From Ligilactobacillus hayakitensis DSM 18933 = JCM 14209 (GTDB lineage: Bacteria; Bacillota; Bacilli; Lactobacillales; Lactobacillaceae): DNA of 64,000 nucleotides. The position numbers were made by a program, and so were the translations under genes. Under the pieces are notes generated by a model. It was not told where the DNA came from. It made no database searches and worked only from the letters and a program-made list of their open reading frames with translations. Position 1 is the first letter of the stretch, and every line of letters begins with the position of its first letter. The stretch covers positions 1 to 64,000 of the forward strand of contig NZ_BAML01000007.1 of the NCBI RefSeq assembly GCF_000615845.1, in the 5' to 3' direction. This document shows, in pieces, positions 37,135 through 45,067 of this stretch.

Positions 37135-38438
37135 AAATAGAAGAAATTTTATTTATAATTTATAGCATTATTACGTTTATTCCAGTGGGAATTTCAACTA
37201 ATATAATCACAAAAAAATTATCGCCAATTAGGTTCGTAACTACTATAATTGATGCAATTATTTTGACGGTAATTGCATTATTAACACAGGATATATTTGA
37301 ATTAACTTTGTATGGACTTTATGGGTATGGATTAAAGCTTTTACATCAGAAAATTAAGATTAATGAGTATAAAATGCCAGAATTATTGTTAACGATTATA
37401 GTGTTAACTATGATAGGGAATTTGTCAGTTTTAATGGCTGATTTAATTGGAATTTCTTCAGTAATATTGAAAATGATATTTAGTACAAGTGTAGTAATTT
37501 TATTTACGTTTGGATACATATATATTTATAAAAAAGTGGATGGGTATGTAATTATCAAGACTGATTATTTTATAAGTATACGTAATAGAATAATTTGTAG
37601 CTTTTTTACTGTACTTACAATTATTCAAGTATATATGAATATTTCCGGAAATATACTTAAATATCAAAAAGAGTTAATCTTTGTCATTTTTATTGGTGTA
37701 TTTTTAATTATTTATTTTCTTTTTATTGAATATAATTATGTCCGTAATAAAATGATTTTAGTGATGCAAGAAAAACAAAATAAAGATTTTGAAAGATACA
37801 TATCTGTAATTTCAGAACAAAATAAACAAATAGAACATTTTAAACATGATTATAAAAATATCTTAATTACTTTAAGTTCTTATATAAAAGATACTGATAA
37901 TGATGAATTGAAAAGTTATTATTCGAAAATTGTTGAATATTCGGAAGAAAAACTTGAAAAGTTAAGTATCCAGGGGTCTATGACGATTAATAATTTAAAA
38001 AGTGAAGCATTGAAAAATGTAATTATCGCCAAACAACATAAAGCTAAAAGTATGAACATTGAATTTATTTGTGATATTCCTAAAGAAATTATTGATTTAC
38101 AGATTGATGAGATTGATCTAATTAGAATAGTATCTATACTTATTGATAATGCTTTTGAAGGAGCTAGTTTAGCTAGGAAGAAAAAAGTTAGTTTTCTAAT
38201 AGATTCGTATGGAAGCGAAGGATACGATATTATAATAAAAAATACAATTCAAGAATCTGAAAATTCGGAGACAAGTGTTAATAGTTGGTTGATTGATGGT
38301 ATTTCTTCAAAATCTAATAAAAGAGGGCATGGGCTTGCGATTGTTAGGGAGTTAATAAAAAATAACCAACAAGTTGGACTAACTGTCATAAAAGAAAAAA
38401 ACTTTGTCGAAGTAACTTTAGAGGTAGGAGAGTTTTAG
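37131..38438 (+). CDS. AgrC-like sensor histidine kinase (HPK10), 435 aa
   Basis: About six membrane helices fill residues 1-~205, as in peptide-pheromone receptors. A linker helix leads to the phospho-acceptor His in EHFKHDYKNILITL (His ~239), then the N box SILIDNAFEGA (~340) and the G box RGHGLAIVRELI (~398) of a GHKL ATPase. The adjacent regulator is LytTR-type, the standard partner. It should sense a peptide outside the cell. Translationally coupled to the 20-aa peptide. Confidence 0.93.
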   Translation: MKIEEILFIIYSIITFIPVGISTNIITKKLSPIRFVTTIIDAIILTVIALLTQDIFELTLYGLYGYGLKLLHQKIKINEYKMPELLLTIIVLTMIGNLSVLMADLIGISSVILKMIFSTSVVILFTFGYIYIYKKVDGYVIIKTDYFISIRNRIICSFFTVLTIIQVYMNISGNILKYQKELIFVIFIGVFLIIYFLFIEYNYVRNKMILVMQEKQNKDFERYISVISEQNKQIEHFKHDYKNILITLSSYIKDTDNDELKSYYSKIVEYSEEKLEKLSIQGSMTINNLKSEALKNVIIAKQHKAKSMNIEFICDIPKEIIDLQIDEIDLIRIVSILIDNAFEGASLARKKKVSFLIDSYGSEGYDIIIKNTIQESENSETSVNSWLIDGISSKSNKRGHGLAIVRELIKNNQQVGLTVIKEKNFVEVTLEVGEF

Positions 38439-38439
38439 G

Positions 38440-39183
38440 ATGTTAAAAGTAATTCTATTTGAAGATAATAAGAAACAACGTGAAGAGTACGAGAATTTTT
38501 TACGACATCTTATACTACTATCAGGATATGAAGCCGAAGTAGTTTTGGCAACTGATTCGAAAGATGAAATATTAAAATATGTTAATGTTAACTCTAAGGA
38601 ACATGATTTTTTATTTATATTAGATATTGAAATAAATGAAGATAGGTTTGCAGGTTTTCATCTAGCAAAGGAAATTAGAAAAGACTATCCATTTGAACCA
38701 ATAATTTTTTTAACATCACATGATCAATTATCCATGATGGCAATAGAACGAAGAATTTCACCAATCGATTTTATTGTGAAAAATATCGATTATGATAAAG
38801 TAAATAGGCGTTTACGAGAAGATTTGGAATATTGCTTAAAAATATTGAGCCGGAAGAAAAGCGTTGATTTTTTTACATATAAAAAAAGAAATCGATATTA
38901 TAAATTGAAATTTAGTGATATTTATTATTTTGAAACAATTCCAGGGAAACCTAATATTGTAACAATGCATTGTAAAGATAGAGTTGTTGATATAAGGGGA
39001 ACGTTGAATCAAATTGAAATAGATCATAAATACTTTTTTAGATCACATAAAAGTTATCTGATAAACAAGGAGAATTATAAAAAAATTGATTATCAGAAGA
39101 AAATAATATATTTTGATGTGGATGAAGAAATTGGATGTCCTGTATCAACACGAAAATTACGCGAGTTGAAAAGTTTAAGCTAG
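38440..39183 (+). CDS. LytTR-family response regulator, 247 aa
   Basis: The receiver domain (1-~125) has acidic FEDNKKQ, phospho-Asp in FILDIEIN (~62) and Lys in IDFIVKNIDY. The C-terminal LytTR DNA-binding domain (~143-240) shows YYKLKFSDIYYFET and FFRSHKSYLINKENYKKID. It begins one base after the kinase stop. Regulators of this class bind paired 9-10 bp repeats 21 bp apart, which are present upstream of this operon and of the transporter operon. Confidence 0.93.
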   Translation: MLKVILFEDNKKQREEYENFLRHLILLSGYEAEVVLATDSKDEILKYVNVNSKEHDFLFILDIEINEDRFAGFHLAKEIRKDYPFEPIIFLTSHDQLSMMAIERRISPIDFIVKNIDYDKVNRRLREDLEYCLKILSRKKSVDFFTYKKRNRYYKLKFSDIYYFETIPGKPNIVTMHCKDRVVDIRGTLNQIEIDHKYFFRSHKSYLINKENYKKIDYQKKIIYFDVDEEIGCPVSTRKLRELKSLS

Positions 39184-39217
39184 AGAAGGAGGTGTTTTTG
39201 AAACCTTCTTTTTTTAT
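39182..39217 (+). terminator. Terminator after the response regulator
   Basis: AGAGAAGG ... CCTTCTTTTTTT, short stem with T-run directly after the stop. An SD-like AGGAGGTG lies in the stem but leads to no credible ORF. Confidence 0.6.
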
Positions 39218-39244
39218 ACTTTTTCTACAGAAGGGATGTATGCA

Positions 39245-39461
39245 ATGTTCAACAAATTAAATATTTTACATAAATATGTAAAAATTGATAAGACAAGTCT
39301 TATTTTAGCAGAGAAGGATATACTTTTAGTTGATGAAGCTACATCTAACTTAGATGTAAAAAATAGTGGTAGCGATAACTCATAAATTAGAAATGATAAG
39401 TAATGAGAGTAACGTTATTTTTATGGAACATGGAAAGATAAGTGAAAATAATAATTTTTAA
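39245..39461 (+). pseudogene. Remnant of an ABC exporter ATPase
   Basis: A 46-codon frame contains ILLVDEATSNLD (Walker B and D-loop). Then, one frame over, VVAITHKLEMIS (H-loop) and VIFMEHGKISENNNF, the usual end of an export ATPase of the bacteriocin/lipid type. Membrane domain, Walker A and signature are all gone. A dedicated peptide exporter seems to have been lost here. Confidence 0.85.
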
Positions 39462-39487
39462 AATATAGAAAGAAAAGGGAAAGTAAT

Positions 39488-39682
39488 TTGAAAAAAATAA
39501 AATTTATTAATAAAGAAAAAGTGAAAAAATATTCAGGTGAATTATTGAGTTTTAACATTGTAATAATATTATTAAGCATTACTAATAAAATCGACATAGA
39601 CGTTTTCAGCATTAAATATATATTTGCAGTAATTGTACAAGTAGTAATCATGTTAATGCTATATATGGAAGCTAGAAATTAA
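39488..39682 (+). CDS. Small two-helix membrane protein, 64 aa, possible immunity protein
   Basis: TTG start after AAAAGGGAAAG. A basic N-terminus (KKIKFINKEKVKKY) is followed by two hydrophobic helices (ELLSFNIVIILLSIT and YIFAVIVQVVIMLMLYM) joined by a short loop, ending EARN. Size, charge and topology are those of many bacteriocin immunity or accessory proteins, and the location fits. No sequence family recognised. Confidence 0.6.
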   Translation: MKKIKFINKEKVKKYSGELLSFNIVIILLSITNKIDIDVFSIKYIFAVIVQVVIMLMLYMEARN

Positions 39683-39732
39683 TATAATAATGATTAAAAT
39701 AAAAGAAGAGGAGACTGGAAAAAAGTAATAAT

Positions 39733-39784
39733 AAAACCCTTAAGGAATCAACGTTTAAAAAACGTAATTTCTTAAGGGTTTTTA
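39733..39784. repeat. Palindromic terminator-like repeat, copy 3
   Basis: AAAACCCTTAAGGAAT ... ATTTCTTAAGGGTTTTT with inner AACGTTT/AACGTAAT. It lies between the convergent 64-aa gene and the three-peptide operon and can terminate both. It closely resembles the palindrome at 10051-10102, including the inner part. Confidence 0.82.
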
Positions 39785-39825
39785 ATTTCAAGACTTTTTT
39801 CTAATCTCTCTATTTTTGTTATAAA

Positions 39826-39897
39826 TTATTTAAAAGTACGTTTATAAAAATTATAAGCTTTTCTTGCAACGTATCCTCTTACAAATGATGAAAACAT
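39826..39897 (-). CDS. Leaderless cationic peptide 3, 23 aa
   Basis: ATG preceded by AAAAGGAGGAAAAGA, an excellent SD. MFSSFVRGYVARKAYNFYKR plus TFK: six basic residues, none acidic, amphipathic, no leader or double-Gly site. The part AYNFYKRTF aligns with AYLFDRATR of peptide 2. Third gene of a three-peptide operon; too short for ordinary ORF calling. Probably a bacteriocin-like or signalling peptide. Confidence 0.75.
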   Translation of the reverse strand: MFSSFVRGYVARKAYNFYKRTFK

Positions 39898-39918
39898 TCT
39901 TTTCCTCCTTTTAATTTT

Positions 39919-40002
39919 TTAACGACGGGTAGCTCTATCAAAAAGATAAGCGACGCTACCTTCAATGAATCCTTTTCCTAATAATTTTACAACAGATAAC
40001 AT
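39919..40002 (-). CDS. Leaderless cationic peptide 2, 27 aa
   Basis: ATG preceded by GGTAAAGGAGAGTAAT. MLSVVKLLGKGFIEGSVAYL then FDRATRR: five basic and two acidic residues, hydrophobic with a basic end, no leader. Shares the AYxF....T ending with peptide 3. Starts 12 bases after peptide 1 ends. Confidence 0.75.
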   Translation of the reverse strand: MLSVVKLLGKGFIEGSVAYLFDRATRR

Positions 40003-40013
40003 ATTACTCTCCT

Positions 40014-40100
40014 TTACCATCTTCTGCCTAATTCCCAACCAGCGTATTCAGCGGCTGTTCGTAGAGCAAATTTCAAAACACGTTTTCCTACGTATGACAT
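40014..40100 (-). CDS. Leaderless cationic peptide 1, 28 aa
   Basis: ATG preceded by AAAGGGGGACATTTAT, a strong SD. MSYVGKRVLKFALRTAAEYA then GWELGRRW: six basic, two acidic, Trp at two places near the end, predicted helix. No leader. First gene of the minus-strand operon; a TATAAT on that strand lies at 40140-40145. The three peptides have similar size, charge and aromatic-basic tails, as multi-peptide leaderless bacteriocins do. Confidence 0.75.
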   Translation of the reverse strand: MSYVGKRVLKFALRTAAEYAGWELGRRW

Positions 40101-40208
40101 ATAAATGTCCCCCTTTCATGAAGATAATATTTAGTATGAATTATAGAATAAAAAATAATAACAATTTAAATTAGAAATACTAAAATGGGTTTTAATAGTA
40201 AAAATATA

Positions 40209-40275
40209 ACGATAATTAAAGAAAAATGGACGTTTAATTATGAATATATTAAAAGAATTTTTAAAATGTTATAAT
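40209..40275 (+). promoter_or_regulatory. LytTR-type direct repeat and promoter of the transporter operon
   Basis: ACGATAAT (40209) and ACGTTTAAT (40230) are 21 bases apart. An extended -10 TGTTATAAT ends at 40275, 40 bases after the second ACG. The repeats read toward the transporter genes; the divergent three-peptide operon begins 109 bases away on the other side with no repeat of its own, so the site may serve both. Confidence 0.7.
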
Positions 40276-40307
40276 TAATTAACATTTATATATAGGGGGA
40301 AAATAAA

Positions 40308-41132
40308 ATGAAATTTCCTAAATTAACCAAGAAAAAAGTTATCTATACAGCGGTTGGGATCGTTGTTTTATTTGGAGCTTTAAGAGTAGTAAATAATAAA
40401 AATGATCAAAAAGATAATAAACCAAATTATACAATTAAAAAAGTTAGTCATATGAGCTCATTTTCAACCACGGGTTCAATCCAAGCCCAAAGAATGCAAG
40501 TTCTTGATATTCCTGAAGGAAAAGTACAATGGATTTCGGTAACGTCAGGTGAGTATGTTTACCCAGGACAAGCTCTTGTAAGTGTTTATAATAAAGGCGA
40601 TGAATCAAATGAGTATAAGACGGTAACAGCGCCATTTGCAGGGGTTGTTGATATTGATGACTCAAAGCAAGATCATCCTGTGATTACTGTATATTCCAAT
40701 GATTTACAAGTTACAACAGGAATTTCAGAATATGATTACGCTAAAGTTCCAGTCGGTAAAGAAATTAAGGTCGAAGCTTTAGCGACCCATAAAGAGGATA
40801 CGACGACGGTTAAATCATTAGCGCAATACCCAATGACAGAAAAGAACAGTAAGAACAACACCAAGTATAAGATGACAGCTGATGTTAATATGGATAATTT
40901 CATGAATGGGCAAACGGTTAAAATCAAGGTGCAACAAGATGGAGTGGTGATTCCTTCAACGGCTGTTAAAAATAAGACGGTTTACCTTGTAAAACATGGT
41001 AAAGCCCATAAACAAAAGGTTGAAGGCTACGCTAATAATGGGCAATTCGTCATTCAAAGTGGCTTAAATGAAGGTCAAAAAGTGGTTATTAATCCAGATA
41101 AGCATCTAAAGAGTGGTGATCGTATTGACTAA
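40308..41132 (+). CDS. Membrane-fusion (MacA/HlyD-like) subunit, 274 aa
   Basis: One N-terminal helix (KKVIYTAVGIVVLFGALRVV) and an extracellular biotinyl-lipoyl-like barrel (PEGKVQWISVTSGEYVYPGQ... and VTAPFAGVVDIDDSK) with a C-terminal membrane-proximal domain. It lacks a long coiled hairpin, as usual in Gram-positives. Works with the ATPase and permease genes directly downstream. Such MFP-ATPase-FtsX sets give self-protection or export in AS-48, aureocin A70 and related leaderless bacteriocin loci. Confidence 0.88.
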   Translation: MKFPKLTKKKVIYTAVGIVVLFGALRVVNNKNDQKDNKPNYTIKKVSHMSSFSTTGSIQAQRMQVLDIPEGKVQWISVTSGEYVYPGQALVSVYNKGDESNEYKTVTAPFAGVVDIDDSKQDHPVITVYSNDLQVTTGISEYDYAKVPVGKEIKVEALATHKEDTTTVKSLAQYPMTEKNSKNNTKYKMTADVNMDNFMNGQTVKIKVQQDGVVIPSTAVKNKTVYLVKHGKAHKQKVEGYANNGQFVIQSGLNEGQKVVINPDKHLKSGDRID

Positions 41133-41817
41133 GTTAATTGAAGTGAACAAAATCAATAAGAGTTACCGTTCAGGAACGAACTTAACGCATGTATTACATG
41201 ATATTAGTTTTAAGATTGAAGACGGCGAATTAGTCGCAATCATTGGTGAATCCGGGTCAGGAAAGTCAACACTGATTAATATTATCGGTTTTTTAGATAG
41301 TGAATTTGAAGGAGAATATCAATTTAAAGATTTAGAAATTCACAATTTAAGTCGTAAGCAATACTCTAAGTTACGAAACCAAAATGTAGGATTTGTATTT
41401 CAAAATTTTAAGTTATTACGGGAGCTTTCGGTTGCAGAAAATGTTGCATTACCTTTGCTTTATGCGGGAAAAAGCCGAAGTGAAGTCAAGCAACGAATTA
41501 GTGAACTTCTTGAAATGGTAGGGTTATCCGGATATGAAAAGCAACTGCCAAAAAACATGTCTGGGGGACAACAACAACGAGTTTCAATTGCACGGGCAAT
41601 TGCGACAAATCCCAAGTTCTTAATCGCTGATGAACCTACCGGGGCCTTGGATACAAAGACCAGTCAAGAAATTATGGATTTATTTAAACGCTTAAACAAG
41701 GAAAACGGGACAACCATAATTATGGTTACTCATGATCCAAGAATTGCTAAAGAATGTCAACGTGTCATTGAAATTATCGATGGTCGTGTTGTTAACGATA
41801 CAAGGAGGGATATCTAA
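41125..41817 (+). CDS. MacB/LolD-like ABC transporter ATPase, 230 aa
   Basis: Walker [15 protein letters not shown]-loop VFQNFKLL, signature [16 protein letters not shown], Walker [14 protein letters not shown] and H-loop MVTHDP are all intact. TTG at 41125 was chosen: AGTGGTGATC just before it is a good SD and it overlaps the MFP stop by 8 bases; a GTG at 41113 is the other option. Provides the power stroke for the FtsX-type permease. Confidence 0.92.
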   Translation: MTKLIEVNKINKSYRSGTNLTHVLHDISFKIEDGELVAIIGESGSGKSTLINIIGFLDSEFEGEYQFKDLEIHNLSRKQYSKLRNQNVGFVFQNFKLLRELSVAENVALPLLYAGKSRSEVKQRISELLEMVGLSGYEKQLPKNMSGGQQQRVSIARAIATNPKFLIADEPTGALDTKTSQEIMDLFKRLNKENGTTIIMVTHDPRIAKECQRVIEIIDGRVVNDTRRDI

Positions 41818-43046
41818 TGTTAGTATCAGAATTAATAAAAAGTGCCTTCCAAGCAATTAGTACGAATAAAAAGCGGAGTTTTCTTACCATTTTAGGGATT
41901 GCGATTGGGATTGCGGCAGTTATCACGATTCTTGGGATTGGTGATGGTGTTAGTCAAACAATGCGGAAGAATCTAGGGAACAATGCGACTAAAAAGACGC
42001 AAACAACGGAAATTGATTATACCCCTGATGATATTAGTTCGGCCACGCATGGATTTACCGCCGATGATTTGACAAATATTCAACAAAAATTCCCCGAAGT
42101 TAGAAAAATTAAAATTTATCATGTTAGTCATAATATTACAACTCATGGGTCTGTAGGGTTGAATGATGGAACTTATAGTGTGACTTTACTCAAGAAGGCA
42201 ACTTCCGAGATGAAAGTAATTGCGGGAAAGAATCTCTCACAAAGCCAATTAGATGCGGCAAATAAAGTTGCTTTGATCAAAGAAAGCATCGCTAAGAAAA
42301 ATTACGGTACGATTCAAAATGCTTTAGGGACAACGGTTAATATCGAAGATAAAACATATACTGTTGTTGGAGTATATAAAAATCATGGAATGTATACGAA
42401 TTTAGGGGATGTAAATAAGTATAGTGCTGATATTTTAGTTCCGAAAAAAGGATATTACACTGCCGAAAGTAAGAAAACTGGTGATGTAATTAATATGAAA
42501 ATTTTAACGAACGCTAATCCAAGTAAGGTATCCAAAAAGATTGAAAAGTACCTTAAAAAGAATGGAACGGCTAAAAATCAAGGGGTTTATCAATACTATG
42601 ATACCGAAAAAGCCCTTAAACAATTTTCAACGGTTATCAATATCATTACAGCGTTAATTTCATTTGTTGCGGGAATTTCGCTATTTATCGCCGGAATTGG
42701 GGTTATGAATATGATGTATATTTCTGTTTCTGAAAGAACCCAAGAAATCGGAATTCGCCTTGCAGTCGGAGCTACTCCCCAAAATATTATGACCCAATTT
42801 TTATTAGAAGCAGTTAGCTTAACGGTAATTGGTGGATTAATTGGATTTATTAGTGGAGCTGGCTTAGCGCATTTAATTGCGCCATTACTTTCCTCACAAG
42901 TTGGTAACGGCGTTCATATTAAGGCGCATATCTCGATGAATGCTTTTGTACTCGCATTCGGAGTGTCTACGCTTATTGGGATTATCTTTGGAATCTTACC
43001 CGCTAAGCAAGCAGCTAATAAGAATTTGATTGATATTTTGAGATAA
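41817..43046 (+). CDS. MacB/FtsX-type ABC permease, 409 aa
   Basis: Helix 1 (SFLTILGIAIGIAAVITIL) precedes a large extracellular MacB_PCD domain (~50-275), then three helices with the FtsX motif VSERTQEIGIRLAVGATPQNI. The start ATG overlaps the ATPase stop by one base (TAATG). Mechanotransmission transporters of this type move or expel peptides at the membrane rather than through a channel. Likely immunity and/or secretion for the three peptides; an unrelated drug-efflux job is possible. Confidence 0.92.
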   Translation: MLVSELIKSAFQAISTNKKRSFLTILGIAIGIAAVITILGIGDGVSQTMRKNLGNNATKKTQTTEIDYTPDDISSATHGFTADDLTNIQQKFPEVRKIKIYHVSHNITTHGSVGLNDGTYSVTLLKKATSEMKVIAGKNLSQSQLDAANKVALIKESIAKKNYGTIQNALGTTVNIEDKTYTVVGVYKNHGMYTNLGDVNKYSADILVPKKGYYTAESKKTGDVINMKILTNANPSKVSKKIEKYLKKNGTAKNQGVYQYYDTEKALKQFSTVINIITALISFVAGISLFIAGIGVMNMMYISVSERTQEIGIRLAVGATPQNIMTQFLLEAVSLTVIGGLIGFISGAGLAHLIAPLLSSQVGNGVHIKAHISMNAFVLAFGVSTLIGIIFGILPAKQAANKNLIDILR

Positions 43047-43132
43047 AAATAAGAAAAATTAAAAAAAGATTAAAAAGTGTTGACAGTTTCTCATAATTGA
43101 TTTAATATACAAATCATAGATATTTAATATAA

Positions 43133-43418
43133 AAGAACGCAATGAGGAAGAAGAGTAGTCTAAGCAGTCTTTCAGCGAGCTCCGGTTGGTGGAAGGGAGT
43201 AAGATGATGGTTAGATGAAAATCACTTCCAAGTGTTGTACTGAAATCATTTTTGAAAGTAAAGTACATTGGGTACACCCATTATCGTGTTAGCGTATCGC
43301 CTAGACGTAGGCCGTACGTGAAAGGTAAATGTAGCGATACATTTATGAAAACAGGGTGGTACCACGCTTAAAGCGTCCTTGAGTCGAGCAGTCGACTTAA
43401 GGGCGCTTTTTGTTTTTC
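43133..43418 (+). promoter_or_regulatory. T-box riboswitch upstream of brnQ, probable Val (GTA) specifier
   Basis: The T-box antiterminator sequence AGGGTGGTACCACG (43353-43366) is canonical, followed by the terminator stem AAGCG..CCTT..AGTCGA / TCGACT.AAGG.CGCTT and TTTTT (43371-43418). Stem I has the lower helix CAATG (43140)/CATTG (43266), the AGTA loop-E element (43154), the distal AGCGAGCTCCGGTTGGTG and, 3', GAAA-GTA (43258-43260) as the best specifier. Uncharged tRNA-Val would bind and allow brnQ transcription. Confidence 0.93.
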
Positions 43419-43486
43419 TTGTTCTAGAAAAGAAAAACGATTGTGATCTTTTAATAAAATTTTGAGAATTAAAGAGGACTATAATT

Positions 43487-44866
43487 ATGCAAGAAAGAAA
43501 ATTAACTAAAAAAGATTATTTTGTCGTCAGTTCAATGCTGTTTGCCCTATTCTTTGGGGCTGGGAACTTGATTTTCCCGCTACACTTAGGTCAATTAGCT
43601 GGTCATAACTGGTTACCAGCATCACTTGGTTTTTTAGTAACCGGGGTATTACTTCCATTGCTTTCAGTGCTCGCAATTGCAGTGACACGATCAAAAGGGG
43701 TATATGATGTAGGGTTACCACTTGGATCTGGCTTTGCGCTCGCATTCATGGTACTTATCCATGCAACTATCGGGCCATTATTTGGAACACCAAGAACTGC
43801 GACAGTTTCATTTGCAGTTGGATTTGCACCACTTCTTCCTGAAAAGTTCCAACATTTAGCATTATTTGGATTTTCAGCTGTATTCTTCTTGTTAGCATTT
43901 TTGCTTTCATACAAGGAAAATAAAATCGTTTCAAATTTAGGTAAATTATTAAACCCTGTTTTCTTAGTCTTATTATTCTTAGTATTTGTCGTTGCATTTT
44001 TAAACCCATTAGGAAATCCTGCTGAAGTAGCTTCAACTAAAGAATATCTTCACGGTGCATTTACGAATGGATTTTTAGAAGGGTATAACACAATGGATGC
44101 CTTAGCTGGTTTAGCTTTTGGGGTTACAGTTGTTAGTGCTGTTCGTTCAATGGGACAAAAGAAAGAAAGTAGTGTTGCTAAAGTAACTGCTAAAGCAGGG
44201 GTACTTTCAATGGCAGCTGTTGCATTAATCTATTTACTACTAATCGTTGTAGGTGCAATGTCATTAGGTAAATTCAAAGTTTCTGCTGATGGTGGTGTTG
44301 CCTTTTCACAATTAGTTAATGCTTACGCTGGTGTATTTGGTCAAGCATTACTTGCAACATTATTAACACTTACATGTTTAACAACAGCAGTTGGTTTAGT
44401 TGCCGCATTTGCACAAGATTTCCACGAACATTTTCCAAAAGTTAGTTACCACACATGGTTAGCATTTTCATGTTTAGCATCATTTTTAACAGCTAATTTC
44501 GGATTGCAACAAATCATCGCTTGGTCAACTCCAATGTTAATGTTCTTATATCCATTATCAATGGTATTGATCTTATTATCAGTATTTTCACCACTCTTCC
44601 ACAAAGATAGCGCAGTTTACTTTGGCGTAGTATTATTCACAGTAGTACCTGCATTCTTTGATATGGTAGTAGCTTTCCCAGCTGTTGTAAGCCAAAGTGC
44701 TTTTGGTAAAGCAGTTGCAGCCTTTAGATTACACTACTTACCATTTGCAAGCATGGGATTATCATGGTTAGTACCGGCATTAGTTGGTTTAGCCTTAGGC
44801 CTTGGAGTATACGCATTTAAACGTGTTCAAGGAAAAGTAAATGTTCAAGTATTAGAAGAAGAATAG
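43487..44866 (+). CDS. brnQ: Branched-chain amino acid transporter BrnQ, 459 aa
   Basis: A 12-helix cation-coupled symporter for Leu/Ile/Val (LIVCS family). Signature near the N-terminus: FALFFGAGNLIFPLHLGQLAG, with the conserved second-half loops. Length is typical. It is governed by the T-box upstream whose specifier appears to be a Val codon, fitting the substrate. Single-gene unit with a terminator. Confidence 0.95.
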   Translation: MQERKLTKKDYFVVSSMLFALFFGAGNLIFPLHLGQLAGHNWLPASLGFLVTGVLLPLLSVLAIAVTRSKGVYDVGLPLGSGFALAFMVLIHATIGPLFGTPRTATVSFAVGFAPLLPEKFQHLALFGFSAVFFLLAFLLSYKENKIVSNLGKLLNPVFLVLLFLVFVVAFLNPLGNPAEVASTKEYLHGAFTNGFLEGYNTMDALAGLAFGVTVVSAVRSMGQKKESSVAKVTAKAGVLSMAAVALIYLLLIVVGAMSLGKFKVSADGGVAFSQLVNAYAGVFGQALLATLLTLTCLTTAVGLVAAFAQDFHEHFPKVSYHTWLAFSCLASFLTANFGLQQIIAWSTPMLMFLYPLSMVLILLSVFSPLFHKDSAVYFGVVLFTVVPAFFDMVVAFPAVVSQSAFGKAVAAFRLHYLPFASMGLSWLVPALVGLALGLGVYAFKRVQGKVNVQVLEEE

Positions 44867-44870
44867 AAAT

Positions 44871-44903
44871 TAAAACTGGAGAAATTATTTCTCCAGTTTT
44901 TTT
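44871..44903 (+). terminator. Terminator after brnQ
   Basis: AAAACTGGAGAAATTATTTCTCCAGTTTTTTTT, 12-bp stem. Confidence 0.9.
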
Positions 44904-44956
44904 TGTGTCTTTAAATGTTGCGTTTAGAACGGTTTGAAGCAAATATTTTTAAATTA

Positions 44957-45038
44957 TGTGAAAAAAATCACTAAATATATTGTAATTATAAAATTATAGT
45001 GCTATATTAGTGGTGTAAAAAATGTGAATTAATTCACA
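44957..45038 (+). promoter_or_regulatory. adhE promoter flanked by two Rex boxes
   Basis: TGTGAAAAAAATCACT (44957-44972) and the perfect palindrome TGTGAATTAATTCACA (45023-45038) match the Rex operator TGTGAANNNNTTCACA. Between them lies a promoter: TTGTAA (44980-44985), 17-base spacer, TATATT (45003-45008) with an extended TGC. Rex represses when NADH is low, so adhE should turn on as NADH builds up. Confidence 0.85.
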
Positions 45039-45067
45039 ATGAAATTGGCCTCAGGGAGGATTGACTT

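Noticed and set aside
39199-39260. Small ORF after the AGGAGGTG within the response-regulator terminator (TTG start)
   Set aside because: The product is a short Phe/Leu/Cys string read through a terminator T-run, with no sign of coding.
39740-39775. AACGTTT ... AACGTAAT as a third regulator-binding repeat in the peptide locus
   Set aside because: The same bases occur inside the palindromic terminator repeat at 10051-10102 away from the locus, and the spacing is not 21 bases.
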